Of a DNA stretch of 64,000 nucleotides, positions 12,616 through 23,285 are shown piece by piece. The DNA comes from Sciurus carolinensis (Eukaryota > Chordata > Mammalia > Rodentia > Sciuridae), in contig NC_062215.1 in the NCBI RefSeq assembly GCF_902686445.1, positions 30,092,750 through 30,156,749 of the forward strand. The letters are read 5' to 3'. The notes beneath the pieces are model-generated. The model saw nothing but the letters and a program-made list of their open reading frames with translations. It was not told where the DNA came from and made no database searches. Position 1 is the first letter of the stretch; every line of letters begins with the position of its first letter. Both the position numbers and the translations under genes were made by a program.

Positions 12616-13086
12616 TTTTTTTCTTCCATTTTAATTTTGCTTTAAGAAATTGACTTTTTTTTTAAGTTTGGTATACAGTTCTGTGAATTTTAATATATGA
12701 TTAGATTCATGTAACCACTATAGTCAGGATACAGAATGGTCCATCCCCCAAAAAGAAAACTCTTGTGCTATTTATTCTTTTATAATCACTTCTTCCTAGC
12801 CCTAACCGTAAACCCTTAGCAATAACCAGTCTGTCCTCTGTCATTACAGTTTATCTTTAAGAAAGATGTTTAAATAGAATCATATGTATGTATCATTCTT
12901 TAAGAGATTGTGTAAATTCAGTATTTGCATCATGTCCTTTGAAGCTCTGTCATTAAGTGCATGTGCATTCAGGAATAAAATGTCTTCATGGCAAATTGAC
13001 CCTGTATCATTATGTAATGTCCCTCTCTGTTCCTCATAATTTTCCTTGCTAGGATCTTTATTTATTTTTAAATATTTTTAATAGTG

Positions 13087-13192
13087 TTTTCATGTTTTCT
13101 AATACCTTTATTTTTATGTGGTGCCCAGGATCGAACCCAGTGCCTCACACATGCTAGGCAAGTGCACTCTACCACTGAGAAACAGCCCCAAT
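13087..13192 (-). mobile_element. ID SINE, minus strand
   Basis: GCCCAGGATCGAACCCAGTG, CCTCACACATGCTAGGCAAG, then ACCACTGAGAAACAGCCCCA. Confidence 0.85.
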
Positions 13193-14149
13193 ATTTATTT
13201 TGCTACCAGTACTCCTACTTTCTTTGGATTAGTATTTGTATGTTATCTTTTCCCACTTTTTACTTGACCTATATTAAAATATTTGAAGTTTCTTGCTAGA
13301 TGGCACATAGTTGGGTCATGCATTTTTATGTATTCTCATAATTTGTTTTTAATTGATGTATTTAGACCATTTACATTTAATGTAATTCTGTTGAATTCAT
13401 TGTGTAATTTGTTTTCTGTCTCTTCCCTTTTTTCCTATTTCTCTTTTGGATTACGAGAATTTTGTAGGATTCCACTTTATCTATTGTGATTTTTGGGTGC
13501 AACTTTGTGTATGAGAGAGAGAATGGGGGTACTTAGGTGATTGCAACATATTTAGTTTGTCATTCTACTTAGCTAGTGTTAAGCCAACTGAGGTGAAAGG
13601 TAGAAACCTTATCACTATATAAATCTTCCTTTATATAATCTTATAGCTCTAAAAATTGGGAAAAATATCAAAATACCATGTTATATCTTTTGCTTACAAC
13701 CTTCAAATATATATTGAAGACCTTATGAAAATAGTCTGTTATTCAATAATTACCATTTCTGTTACTCCTGTTCTCTCTGGTGTAATATACCTTCTCTCTG
13801 AAGAAGTTCTCCTAGCAGTTGTTTTAGAGAAGGTATATCTGTAGCAAGTCTTACTTTTACTTCAGTGGAGAATGTTTTTATTTCATCTTTGTTCCTGAAG
13901 GGTAGTCTCACTGAATACAGAATTCTGGGTTCACAGATTTTTTTTTTTCTTTCAGCAGTTGTAAAAGGTTATTCCACTCTTTGGCCTACATGATTTCTAA
14001 TAATAAACCTACATTGATTTGAATGGTCATTCATCCATATGTAATGTGTTCTCTTCTCTGGCTACTTTAAATATTTTTTTTTCTTTTTAAATTTTGAGCA
14101 CTTTGTGATGCCTGTGCCTGATTTCTTTTTGTTTATTTGGGGTTGCAAA

Positions 14150-14595
14150 AATATATTAGTTTCCTATGGCTGTCATAACAAATTGCCACAAACTGGGTGG
14201 TTTAAAACCACAAGTATGTATTCTCTCACAATTCTGGAGGCAGAAAGTCTGAAATTTAGTCCCTTATTGGACATTTAGGGTAGAATCTGTTCTCTGCCCC
14301 TTCCAAATTCTGGTGGCTTGGCATTCCTTGGCTTGACTGGCTTATGAGCATATCATTCCATTTTCTGCCTCCACCCTCACCTGGCCTTCTCTGTGTCTCA
14401 AATCTCACTCTACTTTTCTCTTTTAAGATCATTTGTCATTGCATTGAAAACCCAGCCAGATATGATATCCTCAACTTAAGATCCTAATTTAATTACATTT
14501 GTAGGGACCCTTTTTCCTAATGAGGTAACATTTACAGGTTCTGGGAATTATGATTTAGACATCTTTTTGAGGACTGCCATTTAATACACTATGCA
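14150..14595 (-). mobile_element. MLT1-type MaLR LTR
   Basis: Clear reverse MLT1: TAGTTTCCTATGGCTGTCAT, GGGTGGTTTAAAACCACAAG, TTCTGGAGGCAGAAAGTCTG, GGCCTTCTCTGTGTCTCAAA, and ending near GACTGCCATTTAATACACTA. Confidence 0.85.
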
Positions 14596-14653
14596 GAACT
14601 TCTTTACTGTGTGGGTTTTGTCTTTCACCAACTTGTGAACTTTCAGCCTGTAT

Positions 14654-14654
<1 letters not shown>

Positions 14655-14697
<43 letters not shown>
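14655..14697. repeat. Uninterrupted T43 homopolymer
   Basis: 43 consecutive T with no recognisable SINE or L1 body on its right side. Confidence 0.95.
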
Positions 14698-14701
<4 letters not shown>

Positions 14702-14896
14702 CTACATACTTCTGCTTTCCTGTTGGGGACTCTGAGGACATAATTGGTACAGCTGTATCACTATCTCATAGGTGTTGAGGTTCTGTTTAACTACCCTTTC
14801 AATTTTTTTCCTCTGTATTCAGATTAGATAATTTCTATGATCAGTGTTCACGTTCACTGTTACCTCTATCATCGGCTCTCTTTTTTTTTTTTACCC

Positions 14897-14897
<1 letters not shown>

Positions 14898-14929
<32 letters not shown>

Positions 14930-15116
14930 GTACCAGGTATAGAATTGAACCTAGGGGCACTTAACCACTGAGCTACATCCTCAGTCCCACCATCCGCCCC
15001 CTTTGTTTTTTTGAGATAGGGTGTGGCTAAGTTGCTGAGGCTGGCTTTGAACTTGCAATCCTCCTGCCTCACCTCCTGAGCTGCTGGAATTACAGATGTG
15101 CACCACCATGTTCAGC
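14898..15116 (-). mobile_element. B1-dID dimeric SINE, minus strand
   Basis: Long T-run tail, then reversed ID half (GAATTGAACCTAGGGGCACT, CACTGAGCTACATCCTCAGT) and reversed B1 half (GCTGAGGCTGGCTTTGAACT, GAATTACAGATGTGCACCAC). Confidence 0.9.
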
Positions 15117-15369
15117 TCCTCTCTTACTCTATTTTACTATCAAGCTCATTCAAAAATTTTTTTAATTTCATTTATTGTATTTTTAACTTTAGAATTTTCT
15201 TTTGGCTCTTTATATTTTCTATTTCTTTGCTGAAACTTTTCTGTTTTCTCAAGTGTGTTTCCAATTGCATCTTAGAGCATTTACATAATAGCTAGTTTAA
15301 AATATCTTGGAGATGATTCCAATGTCTGTGTCCTCGTGATATCCATATCTATTGATTGTCTTCTTATAT

Positions 15370-15582
15370 TTTATTTATTTATTTATTTTTGCGGTGCTGG
15401 GCATTGAACTCAGGGCCTCACACATGCAAGACCAGCAGTCTCCTGAACTACATCCCCAGTTCTAATTTTAATTTGAAACAGGTCTCACTAAGTTGCTGAG
15501 GCTGACCTTGAACTTGTAATCCTCCTCCCTCAGCCTTCTGAGTAGCTAAGGTTACAGGTATGCGCCATTGCACCTGATATTC
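15370..15582 (-). mobile_element. B1-dID dimeric SINE, minus strand
   Basis: ATTTATTT tail, reversed ID half (GGGCATTGAACTCAGGGCCT) and reversed B1 half (GTTGCTGAGGCTGACCTTGA, GGTTACAGGTATGCGCCATT). Confidence 0.88.
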
Positions 15583-16692
15583 TGCATTTTTAATGTTTAT
15601 TATAAGATGCTTGGTCTTCACTAAATCTTGTACAGAATTTTGATATTTTGATTTGTATAAAGGCAAATAACTTGGTTAGGTTTAAAGCACAATTTTAGCC
15701 TGCCCATTGGTTGTGGTTCCAACATCAGCCAAGTTTTGAAAGCCTTTATGGTGCTATTCAGATCTGTCTTGCCTGTGTACCATCCATCGTCAATGTAAGG
15801 TCTAAATAACAGGTTTGTGTGCTCAGTTCTCAACTTCCTTGGCATCCTAATTGAGATCAGATCTGTAGGTATGATGCAGTAGGTTATGTCCAGCATTTCA
15901 TAAACAACTTGAGATTGTGTTCCTGCATTCTTCTGATTTTTCTGGTGCTTCCTGGTTTCTTAGGGCTCCCTTTCTCAGCCTTCTGGTCATAAAGCTGCTA
16001 CTGTCATTATTATACATATTATACCATGCATTTCTTTGACTATGCATGTGTCTGAGACTAAATGGCAAGGCAGAATGGAAGAAATTAAATGGGTTCTTCC
16101 CCATGCTCTTGGAAGGATCAGCTCTACTTATAAAAGGGGAAGATGCTCCTCATTCAGAGTTTTATCTCCATCAAGTCCCTGTTGCCTCCACTGTTACCAC
16201 AGCCACCTTGTTACCTGTGGTTTGGGATGTGAACAGAGAAAAAAAGAATAAAATTGGTTAGGAATTGCCAGTCTCTGTGAGCATTAGAATTTCTCTTTCC
16301 TGCTCTTAATAACAATGAGAGTGCTTCTCCTGGAGCTCTGTCCTCACTGTTACTCATTCACAACTGGGGCTCAGGCTGCATTGCATTCAGGTGAGTGAAT
16401 ACAAAAAAAATGGTAAGTTCATCACAGTTCAGTGATGGTTGAATTCTGGTCTTCTTTCCCAATTAGCCTGCTGCTGTTGACTTTTCAGAGTCCTCAAATA
16501 GCTGCTCCATGCATTCTGTCCAGCTTTCATGGTTGTATTCAGGGGGGGAAACAGGAGGAAATGTAATTTGCTCCACCTTAACCAAAACTGGAATCCTCAC
16601 TTTCTTTCTTAACCTCTACTCCACCCACTTGTCATCCTTCAGGAGGTGATGGGATAATAGCTACTCTGACAGAAAGATCGAAGGCTCTGTTC

Positions 16693-16727
16693 AAGACCCA
16701 AGTCTTGGGTCCCAAGACTTGGGTCTT
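16693..16727. repeat. Perfect 35-bp palindrome, 17-bp arms
   Basis: Left arm AAGACCCAAGTCTTGGG (16693-16709), centre T, right arm 16711-16727 its exact reverse complement. No recognised repeat around it. Confidence 0.95.
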
Positions 16728-16951
16728 AGGATCATATTGCAAAGGGACAATGCTTTGTGTCTTTGCTCTCTTTGATGTTTGGGCATTATTGGAAGGAACT
16801 GAAACCAGATGGCAGTTGTTATCATAAATTACCACTTATGTGTCGTCAGCAGGTGCATGATAAGTTTTGTTTAGACCAGGAAAATCATCTTACTTTTTGC
16901 ATTTGTGTTCTCACTGTAGGGTAATCATGCTGTGTTATCACACTATCCTAG

Positions 16952-17004
16952 GTTTTGCCCAAAGGACCAGCCAAAACCTCACCTCAAGTCATACGTATGA
17001 TAAT
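16952..17004 (+). CDS. TOM1L1: TOM1L1 coding exon with Grb2-site YDN; apparent 1-nt insertion
   Basis: This short exon is flanked by CCTAG and GTAAGT. It carries the conserved peptide FAQRTSQNLTSSHTYDN, whose YDN (16996-17004) is the family's Grb2 SH2 site. The preceding exon leaves 2 nt and the next begins in phase 0, so the exon should be 52 nt (3n+1), but it is 53. The extra base appears to be a T in the TTTT run at 16953-16956. Read as given, translation shifts and stops at TGA 16998-17000, which would remove all three SH2-binding tyrosines. Skipping the exon does not restore frame either. The rest of the exon is well conserved, so a sequence error or a very recent change is likelier than old decay. 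Confidence 0.82.
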
Positions 17005-17199
17005 GTAAGTAGCAAAACCCTTCTGTGGCACTGCACTAGTCCATGGATTATTGTGACCAAAAAGAACTTCTGGTCATTAACTTTCCTATTCTGTTCAACA
17101 TTTCTGTATACTGTGTTGATACAGCCCTTGTTAGGATTTTTAATTTTTCTAAGATGGGCAAGTTGTCTCATTTCTGTTAGAAAATGGTTAAAGATGTAA

Positions 17200-17302
17200 T
17201 TCCTGGCAGGGGATGTAACTCAGGGAATGTGCTTACCTAGCATGCACGAAGACCTGGGTTTGAACCCTGCACTGAAGGGAAATAAAAAAAAAAAACAACT
17301 TT
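17200..17302 (+). mobile_element. ID SINE, plus strand
   Basis: GGCAGGGGATGTAACTCAGG, TGCTTACCTAGCATGCACGA, GACCTGGGTTTGAACCCTGC, then an A-tail at 17284-17296. Confidence 0.88.
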
Positions 17303-17329
17303 CGTGCTCAGTTTTCATCTTCCTAATTT

Positions 17330-18415
17330 ATTTGCAGCATGTGACAATGTTGATGATTTCCTCCATTATGCACATGTGGCTTTGAGACACCACTCACTTT
17401 TAGTTCTTCTGCTGCATCACTTCCATTTTCTTCTCCATCTCTTTGCTGGCCCTTCGTCCTTTCTTGACCTTTCTCCGTTGGAAACATCAGGGCTTAGGCT
17501 AATGATTTTTCTATCCATATTAATTCCCCCAAGGTCTTTTACTTCAAATAACCATTCAAATTTTGAAAACCTTCAAGTTCATATCTCTAGCCCAGACCTT
17601 TCGCCTAAATATAGAACTCATATATCCACTTCCCTCTTAACATCACCTCTTTATTTCTTCTCAGTCCCTGCTCTCAGCCTGCTCTTCTTATATACTTCCC
17701 ACCTCAGTAAATGGCCACTCCACTCCTAGTTGGAGAGGTAGAAAACCTTGGGAAATAGTGCTTGACCTCTCCCTTTTTACCTTTTATCTTCAAAAATATG
17801 TTCATTATTCAGCCATTTCTCACCACCTCTACTTCTATATCCCAGTCAAAGCCTCCATCAGATGGATGCTGCAGTGGCTTAAGGGTTGCTCTTTGCCTCC
17901 CTGAACTTTCTCTCACCCTCACCCCACCTCACAATCTATTCCTAAACCAAAAACCAGAGCAGTCTTTTTTGAAAAAGTAAAGTCATATCACTCATCTGTT
18001 CAAAACCCACTTATGATTTTCTTCCTCCATTTTGCTCAGTAAAAGACTGTGATGCTGACATGTCCCTCCAGCTTACCTCTTGCCTCTCCACCTTGGCCCA
18101 CTCTACCTCTACCACACTAGCCTCCTTCAGAGCTCGTGAACTCATGTCCTTTCTGATAATCACTCAAGTCAGGGTTTTGCTTAACTGTCCCCAGGGATGG
18201 GACATCTCCTGACCATTGCCTGAATCCCACCATAGCCTCCTCTTCACAGTACTCTGTTTTTTATTGTAGCACTTGCCATCTGACATTGATTTACATTTGG
18301 TGATTATCTGCTGCATGAGGGCAGGGACTTGGCCTGTATTCTTTCTTTATTAATAGTGCATGGCAGCTAATAAGTATCCAGGACATATTTGTGGAATGAA
18401 TGAGAAAATTACATG
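17330..18415 (+). mobile_element. L2-like LINE 3' portion, plus strand
   Basis: CT-rich sequence with L2 landmarks near the 3' end: GCCTCCTTCAGAGCTCGTGA, ATGAGGGCAGGGACTTGGCC, and a terminal TGGAATGAATGAG. No usable reading frame remains; the 141-codon open frame at 17304-17729 reflects stop-poor CT-rich sequence. Confidence 0.6.
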
Positions 18416-18842
18416 AAGATACATTTCTAATTCAGAGTTTAATCTTTATCCTATTAGTCCTGGTTTGATAGCATCACTGTGTGTCTTTCCATAGATTTGA
18501 AACTTTATTTTTCTTTCCTGTTCAAAGCTGAGATTTTATATTCAGGGTGAAACAACAGAGAATCTGGGCTGAGTCAGACAATTCTGCTTATTTTATGAAG
18601 GCAATATTTTTAAATATTTCACAGTTTTATGGGAAATGGAGTACAATGAACATGAAAACAGAAAAGTAATAAATCATATAAGTGGTCATTACCTTAGAAA
18701 CTGAAATAATAGTTAAAAATTACTAATACTTATCCAGCTGAGTGTTCTTGGAACAGTGTCCCTAGGAAACTTAAAACTTAATGATTTAAACAAACAAAGC
18801 CTAATGTGGAATATATATTTGAACGTGTTTTACTTTCTTCAG

Positions 18843-18948
18843 TTTCTAGAACACTCAAATCAAGTATTACTACAGCCAGTTAGCCTACAGACTGCCACAG
18901 TAACACCGTCAAACCAGAGGGTGCCCTCCTTGCCCAGCAATCATCCAG
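18843..18948 (+). CDS. TOM1L1: TOM1L1 coding exon, proline/serine linker
   Basis: The acceptor is TTCAG at 18838-18842. It starts in phase 0 with FLEHSNQVLLQPVSLQ, runs 35 codons and ends with a single G before GTACTT. It matches human FLEHSNSVFLQPVSLQ closely, then diverges through a Pro/Ser-rich segment ending PSNHP. With the previous exon it completes the YDNF context of the Grb2-binding tyrosine. Confidence 0.93.
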
Positions 18949-19377
18949 GTACTTGAGACCTTCTTACTGGCATCATATAAGAAACTTATGAGAATGTATG
19001 AGACTGCAGGAGATGTATTATTGAACATAGATAAAAGGGAGAGATCAGAGGAGCGCATTGCATTTTTAAGCTATTTGAAGAAAATTCAGGGCTGATACCA
19101 TTATGCCTGACATTAGGAAATCATAGAAAGGCTTGTGTTAAGCTGAATTTCTATTTAGAACCCAAAAGCAAATGGACCTTTAATTAAGGTTTGGAAATCT
19201 TTTATGGATTTTTTGAACTGAGGAGAAGCAATGAAACAACAGTCTGTTTTGCTTTGGATTGCATTTTTTAGAATCTTGTATTTTAAGTCTAAGTTAAATA
19301 TTGTTACATTAAATATAAAATATGTGAATATTACTCTATAAGAATGTCTCTTTACTGGTCTCTTTTTCTACCTAAAG

Positions 19378-19459
19378 TGATGACAAAGAATGATCTCCAG
19401 CCGCCCAATTACTATGAGGTAATGGAGTTTGATCCCTTAGCTCCTGCTGTCACTACAGA
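19378..19459 (+). CDS. TOM1L1: TOM1L1 coding exon with p85-type YEVM motif
   Basis: The exon completes a codon with TG, then reads MTKNDLQPPNYYEVMEFDPL and on to VTTE, ending with GA before GTAAGT. Tyr-Glu-Val-Met at 19413-19424 is a textbook YxxM motif, the binding consensus for PI3K p85 SH2 domains, and is conserved in TOM1L1. The exon is nearly identical to the human protein, the strongest conservation in this tail. Confidence 0.95.
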
Positions 19460-19904
19460 GTAAGTCAATTAGAAAATGATTAATTTATTTTGTCTTGGTT
19501 CCCTTTGATAGCAGAGCTAACGGCTTGGTTACACATTTAACTTTGTTTAGTTCTTGACAGAAATTGATGGCCTTATTAAAAATGATATATGAGGTTTTAT
19601 GGTGGCTGTTGCTCTTAAGAGGTCTCTATCACTCTCAGCCTTTTGACATAAAAATAAAATGCTGGGTTGAACATTAAGAAATAACCAGAACCAACATGTG
19701 TATTCTTCCTAGATGTCTTGGCAGAAAGTCAGGTTCCCTCTCTGTTGAGAAGGGCACTTTTCACTGGTGACATGATACCATAGTAATGGAATATTTTAAT
19801 TGTTCTTTGAGAACTAATCCAAAAAAAAACTAGTATAAGAACTTTTTAGTCTTCATTACATATTGCAACAATGTACATAAAATAGTTTGATAATCTGTTT
19901 GTGT

Positions 19905-20265
19905 TAGCTTTCTGTAGCTGTGACAAAATACCTGAGATAACAACTTCAAGGGAGAAAGGTGTATTGCTCATGGTTTTAGTCTGTGGTCACTTGGCCTGGT
20001 GGCTTTGGGGCCTATAGTGAGGTAGTCCATCATGGCAAAGGATAGTTGCTCATCCTCATGGCAGCCAGGAAGCAAAACAGCATGCTTTTATCACAAAACC
20101 TCTCTCCCCAAACCCTATAGGGTATGAATCCATTAGTAGACTACTCCATTTATGAGGTGACAGCCTTTAGTATCCAGTCACCTCTCAAAGGCTGTACCTC
20201 TGAACACTCCCCATTGGGGACTAATCTTCAGTACATGAGCTTTGGGGGAATATTTTAAATCTAAA
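19905..20265 (-). mobile_element. MaLR-type LTR (group of four similar copies)
   Basis: Starts GTTAGCTTTCTGTAGCTGTG, ACAAAATACCTGAGATAACA and ends GGGGGAATATTTTAAATCTA. It shares its layout with copies at 44430, 49770 and 56823. Confidence 0.6.
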
Positions 20266-21344
20266 TCATAATATTATCAGCATAAAACTTGCTTTTTAAT
20301 TGGAAATTCTTAAAGCACCATTATTTTATGATTTCCTCTTGGTCAAGTGTAAATATTTGTAGGATGGTAGGTTTATAAGAGCCTAGTACCAGAGTGGAAA
20401 CTAATTTGGAAGCAAAGATGAGTGAGTGCAAAATCGTGATGAACGTTGAAAGGACAAGTAGGTTGAGAACTGAAAACTAGATAATGGATTAAGTAAGGTA
20501 GAAGTAACTGGTGATTTTAGTTAAAGCCATTTTGGTGAACGGATGGGTGCATTCAAAAAGTAAGATGAATACCTCTGTATGTCCGATACCTGGTGCAGAG
20601 AAGCATTCGATAAATAAACACCTATTGAACAAATTTACAAAAAAAGGAGAGACAGTAAATGCAAGAACCTGAATGTGAAGAGATTGTAGGAAGTGGTTTG
20701 GCAACTAGAGGATTACTGAGGTGGTTACTGCAAGAGGATGTAAGATGAACTGTACTATGTTCTGTAAAATGGGAGATACCATTTTACATTGTGAATGCTG
20801 AGGGCTAGGACAGAGGGTAAGGTTGAAGATTCAGGAAGGGAAGATAACTGAATTAAGTGTTTGAGAAGCTAAGGGTAGAAAGGTTCATGGAAGTAGAGGA
20901 TGGTGCACATGACAACAGATGAAGATTTAGTGATGGGAAGATGAGAAAGCTTCCCTATTAAGATATTTAATTTATTAAAAAGTATGACTTCTTCCTGAGA
21001 GATCGGAAGATCAGCAATATAACAAGAGTAAAAGCTGAAACTATTTCTTGGAAAAGGAAAGAGAACTTTTTACAGAAAACAGCAAATTGCAGGACCATGC
21101 TGAGGCCTTATGAAGTGACTGATTTCACAGTGTTTCATTTTTAGGAGATGTTCTGCAGCTGTGCTTTGCTCTACTGAATATATGACTGTCATGTTTTAGG
21201 ATATGTGAAACATGTAAAGAAGTGCAGGATAGAAAAATTAGTATATTAAAGGTACAGAGATGACAGTTACAAACTAAATCTTGTTTAGGAATCTGGACTA
21301 TAAACATAGAAGTTAAATGAGCTAGAACATTAATATTTTAAATT

Positions 21345-21485
21345 TTTTTTCCCCCACAAACCCAGGGGGATCTACCACTGAGCTTTTTATTTTTTGAGAC
21401 AGGGTCTTAATGAGTATCTGGAATCCTCCTGCCTCTGCTTCCATGTTGCTGGGATTGCAAGCATACACCACCACACATGGTTAGG
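21345..21485 (-). mobile_element. Partial B1-dID SINE, minus strand
   Basis: Shortened reversed ID half (GATCTACCACTGAGC) followed by reversed B1 half (TTTTGAGACAGGGTCTTAAT, TTGCTGGGATTGCAAGCATA). Confidence 0.8.
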
Positions 21486-21539
21486 ACATTAATTTTTTTA
21501 AAACATGGCTTAAAACTAGAAGCTGAATGGTTTTCTGAA

Positions 21540-21563
21540 AACAACAACAACAACAACAACAAA
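21540..21563. repeat. (AAC)8 microsatellite
   Basis: Eight uninterrupted AAC triplets in the last TOM1L1 coding-region intron. Confidence 0.9.
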
Positions 21564-21820
21564 ACTATCCAAATTTGAGCCATATTTTTTTCCAAGTAAA
21601 AATGAATTGGTCTTCATAAAAATACATATTTTTAAAAGGTATGGAAATTTTAACATTGAATTTAAGCTTCAAGCTTCAGGACAGATATCTTTGTTTTTAT
21701 TCAGTGATGCCTGACCTTCCCAAACAGCCCTAGATTTTTAGTTATGGTGCTGGAAGTTGAGCAACATAATACTTTGAATTGAGATATAACACTTTAGCTG
21801 TGATGACTTTTTTGTTTCAG

Positions 21821-21884
21821 AGCTATTTATGAAGAAATTGATGTTTATCCCCACAAAGGAGCTCAAAGTCATACTGACTGTTGA
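21821..21884 (+). CDS. TOM1L1: TOM1L1 last coding exon with Src-family YEEI motif and stop
   Basis: After TTTCAG the exon reads AIYEEIDVYPHKGAQSHTDC and stops at TGA 21882-21884. Tyr-Glu-Glu-Ile (21828-21839) is the optimal Src/Fyn SH2 ligand; phosphorylation here lets TOM1L1 bind and activate Src-family kinases. The exon continues one base past the stop to a GTAAAG donor at 21886, so an intron interrupts the 3' UTR immediately after the stop. Being so close to the stop (1 nt) it should not trigger nonsense-mediated decay. The last residues differ from human. Confidence 0.92.
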
Positions 21885-23159
21885 GGTAAAGACTTCACTT
21901 ACATTCCATGTATTTTCAGGGTAATTATCACCTTTTATATTCAGTAGTTATATTTTGTAATGGCTGAGTTTTACACTTTGGTTACTAATATAGGAATTCC
22001 TCTACATCACTCAAACTATAATGAACTCTTTTTCACTAAAGAAATACAACCTTTGTAATCATGTCAGCTAAAAACAATGAGACTTGGGAATGCAGAAAAT
22101 TGGGTTTATGTGACTGAAATATAAATGCTAAAAACAAAAACAGTTGATCAAATTCCTTATCACTAAAATCAGGTGTTTGGCTTTAATGTGTAGTTAATAC
22201 CTATTAACGGGTACCAAGAGAACCCATTCATTGTTAGTCCTCCAAGTATGTCTGATTTTTTCCTATTTGTTGCTTCAGTCATCCTACTTATTTACTAATA
22301 CATGTCTGATTACACTGCCTATTATGTATTCCCTCCACACTCTCCCCCACAGAAGTAGGACATTTCCATCTTTTCTCTACTTGACTGGCTCTTCAGCCTC
22401 CCAGTAGAGAAAAGACAAGGAAGAGTTACCAAGGAGTGAAGGAGGGCAGGATAGAGATGACCAATTTTCTTCTCTTTACTTTAGGTTAAAGTGGATGATC
22501 AGCTACAAGAAGCAGAGAGGTGATCCTATCCAGCTTTGAGACCTGGAAGACAAGACCTACCAACGTATGAAAGCCACATTGGACCATCTCTTCCCTGTCA
22601 TAATGAAGTGTAAACAGAAGAGTAACAGTTCCAGAGTAATATTCCTGATTCCTGAAAACCAATCAAGATTTCAGTAGAATGTGATTGTGGCAAATATTCA
22701 CTTAAAACTTCAGAACAACAATTATTTAGTCCTTAGACAAGCTAGTTTAATTGAAGTATCTTATGTTGCCTAGACCTTCCTATGTAGAGAAAACAAATAA
22801 TCACACAGCTGTGATAAGAGTAGATGAAGATTGTTTTACTATGAAATAATTCTGAATAGATGTGAGAAACTAAATGTATTATTCAGGAAGAACATTTCGT
22901 GCCTTCACTTAACTAAAATTGAATGTAAGAGTCAATTTGCACTTCTTTAAAAATAATTTTTTGGTTCAGAATTGTAAAGATTTGATAATTATAGTTTAAT
23001 TATATTTCAAGTGTTCTGAATAGGTCACTTAGCCTGAGCATCAGTGACCTTTATGCCTTTATGATTCTTTATAATGCTAAATGATCTTTTATTGCCCCCT
23101 CCCCTTTTTATTATAGTTAACATTTCTATTTGGAACAAAGACTACTGGAAAACATTCAG

Positions 23160-23165
23160 AATAAA
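23160..23165 (+). promoter_or_regulatory. TOM1L1: Candidate TOM1L1 poly(A) signal, proximal
   Basis: Canonical AATAAA about 680 bp into the terminal exon, followed by GT/T-containing sequence. One of two candidates. Confidence 0.55.
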
Positions 23166-23258
23166 TTGTGTATTCATTTATATGAATTATAATGACAAAT
23201 AATTTAAAATACTTTTTTTTTTTTTTAAATAGCATTTTGATCCCAGAACTTCTATGTC

Positions 23259-23264
23259 AATAAA
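23259..23264 (+). promoter_or_regulatory. TOM1L1: Candidate TOM1L1 poly(A) signal, distal
   Basis: Second canonical AATAAA, about 100 bp beyond the first. Use of either or both cannot be decided from sequence. Confidence 0.5.
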
Positions 23265-23285
23265 TCTTCACAATCCCATCCTCCC

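Larger units (their letters stand above)
12650..15370 (-). mobile_element. Older L1 fragments, minus strand, interrupted by younger repeats
   Basis: Segments such as TAGACCATTTACATTTAATG (13361-13380) and GAATACAGAATTCTGGGTTC (about 13913-13932) match the ORF2/ORF1 part of reversed L1. They are broken by an ID SINE (13087-13192), an MLT1 LTR (14150-14595), and a B1-dID (14898-15116). Boundaries are approximate. Confidence 0.55.
10318..16951 (+). other. TOM1L1: TOM1L1 intron of 6.6 kb, almost wholly repeat-derived
   Basis: Holds an ID SINE, L1M-type fragments (about 11060-11460 and 12650-15370), a MER5-like element, an antisense MIR, an MLT1 LTR, two B1-dID SINEs and long T-runs. From about 15590 to 16950 I recognise no repeat with confidence; this part holds the perfect palindrome at 16693-16727. 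Confidence 0.7.
1..23285 (+). other. TOM1L1: TOM1L1 gene, 3' part (exons plus introns)
   Basis: TOM1L1 (Srcasm) is an adaptor with VHS and GAT domains that links endosomal sorting (TSG101, Hrs, clathrin, ubiquitin) to Src-family kinase signalling. The window begins inside an intron after the GAT-domain region. Seven coding exons follow (8384-8444, 8809-8926, 10221-10317, 16952-17004, 18843-18948, 19378-19459, 21821-21884) and then a 3' UTR exon from 22485. They encode the C-terminal tail with its clathrin-box-like motif and three tyrosine motifs (YDN, YEVM, YEEI) known in the family to bind Grb2, PI3K p85 and Src/Fyn SH2 domains. All junctions are GT-AG. Phases agree except around the 53-nt exon. 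The VHS and GAT exons lie upstream of the window. Confidence 0.93.
22485..23285 (+). other. TOM1L1: TOM1L1 3' UTR exon
   Basis: A pyrimidine-rich tract and TTTAG acceptor (22480-22484) precede an exon with no TOM1L1 coding. The sequence is AT-rich and mostly free of recognisable repeats, as expected of a mammalian 3' UTR, except for a short T-run at about 23213-23226. It ends at one of two AATAAA signals. The start is supported by the splice site; the exact cleavage site is inferred. Confidence 0.75.

Noticed and set aside
16867..17199. 110-codon open frame as an independent gene
   Set aside because: It is the TOM1L1 frame of the 53-nt exon read into flanking intron; only 16952-17004 is supported.
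17304..17729. 141-codon open frame
   Set aside because: It lies in CT-rich L2-like sequence with no conserved domain.
8384..23285. TOM1L1 segment as a pseudogene
   Set aside because: Introns, splice sites and conserved motifs are intact; one 1-nt difference in one exon is not enough.
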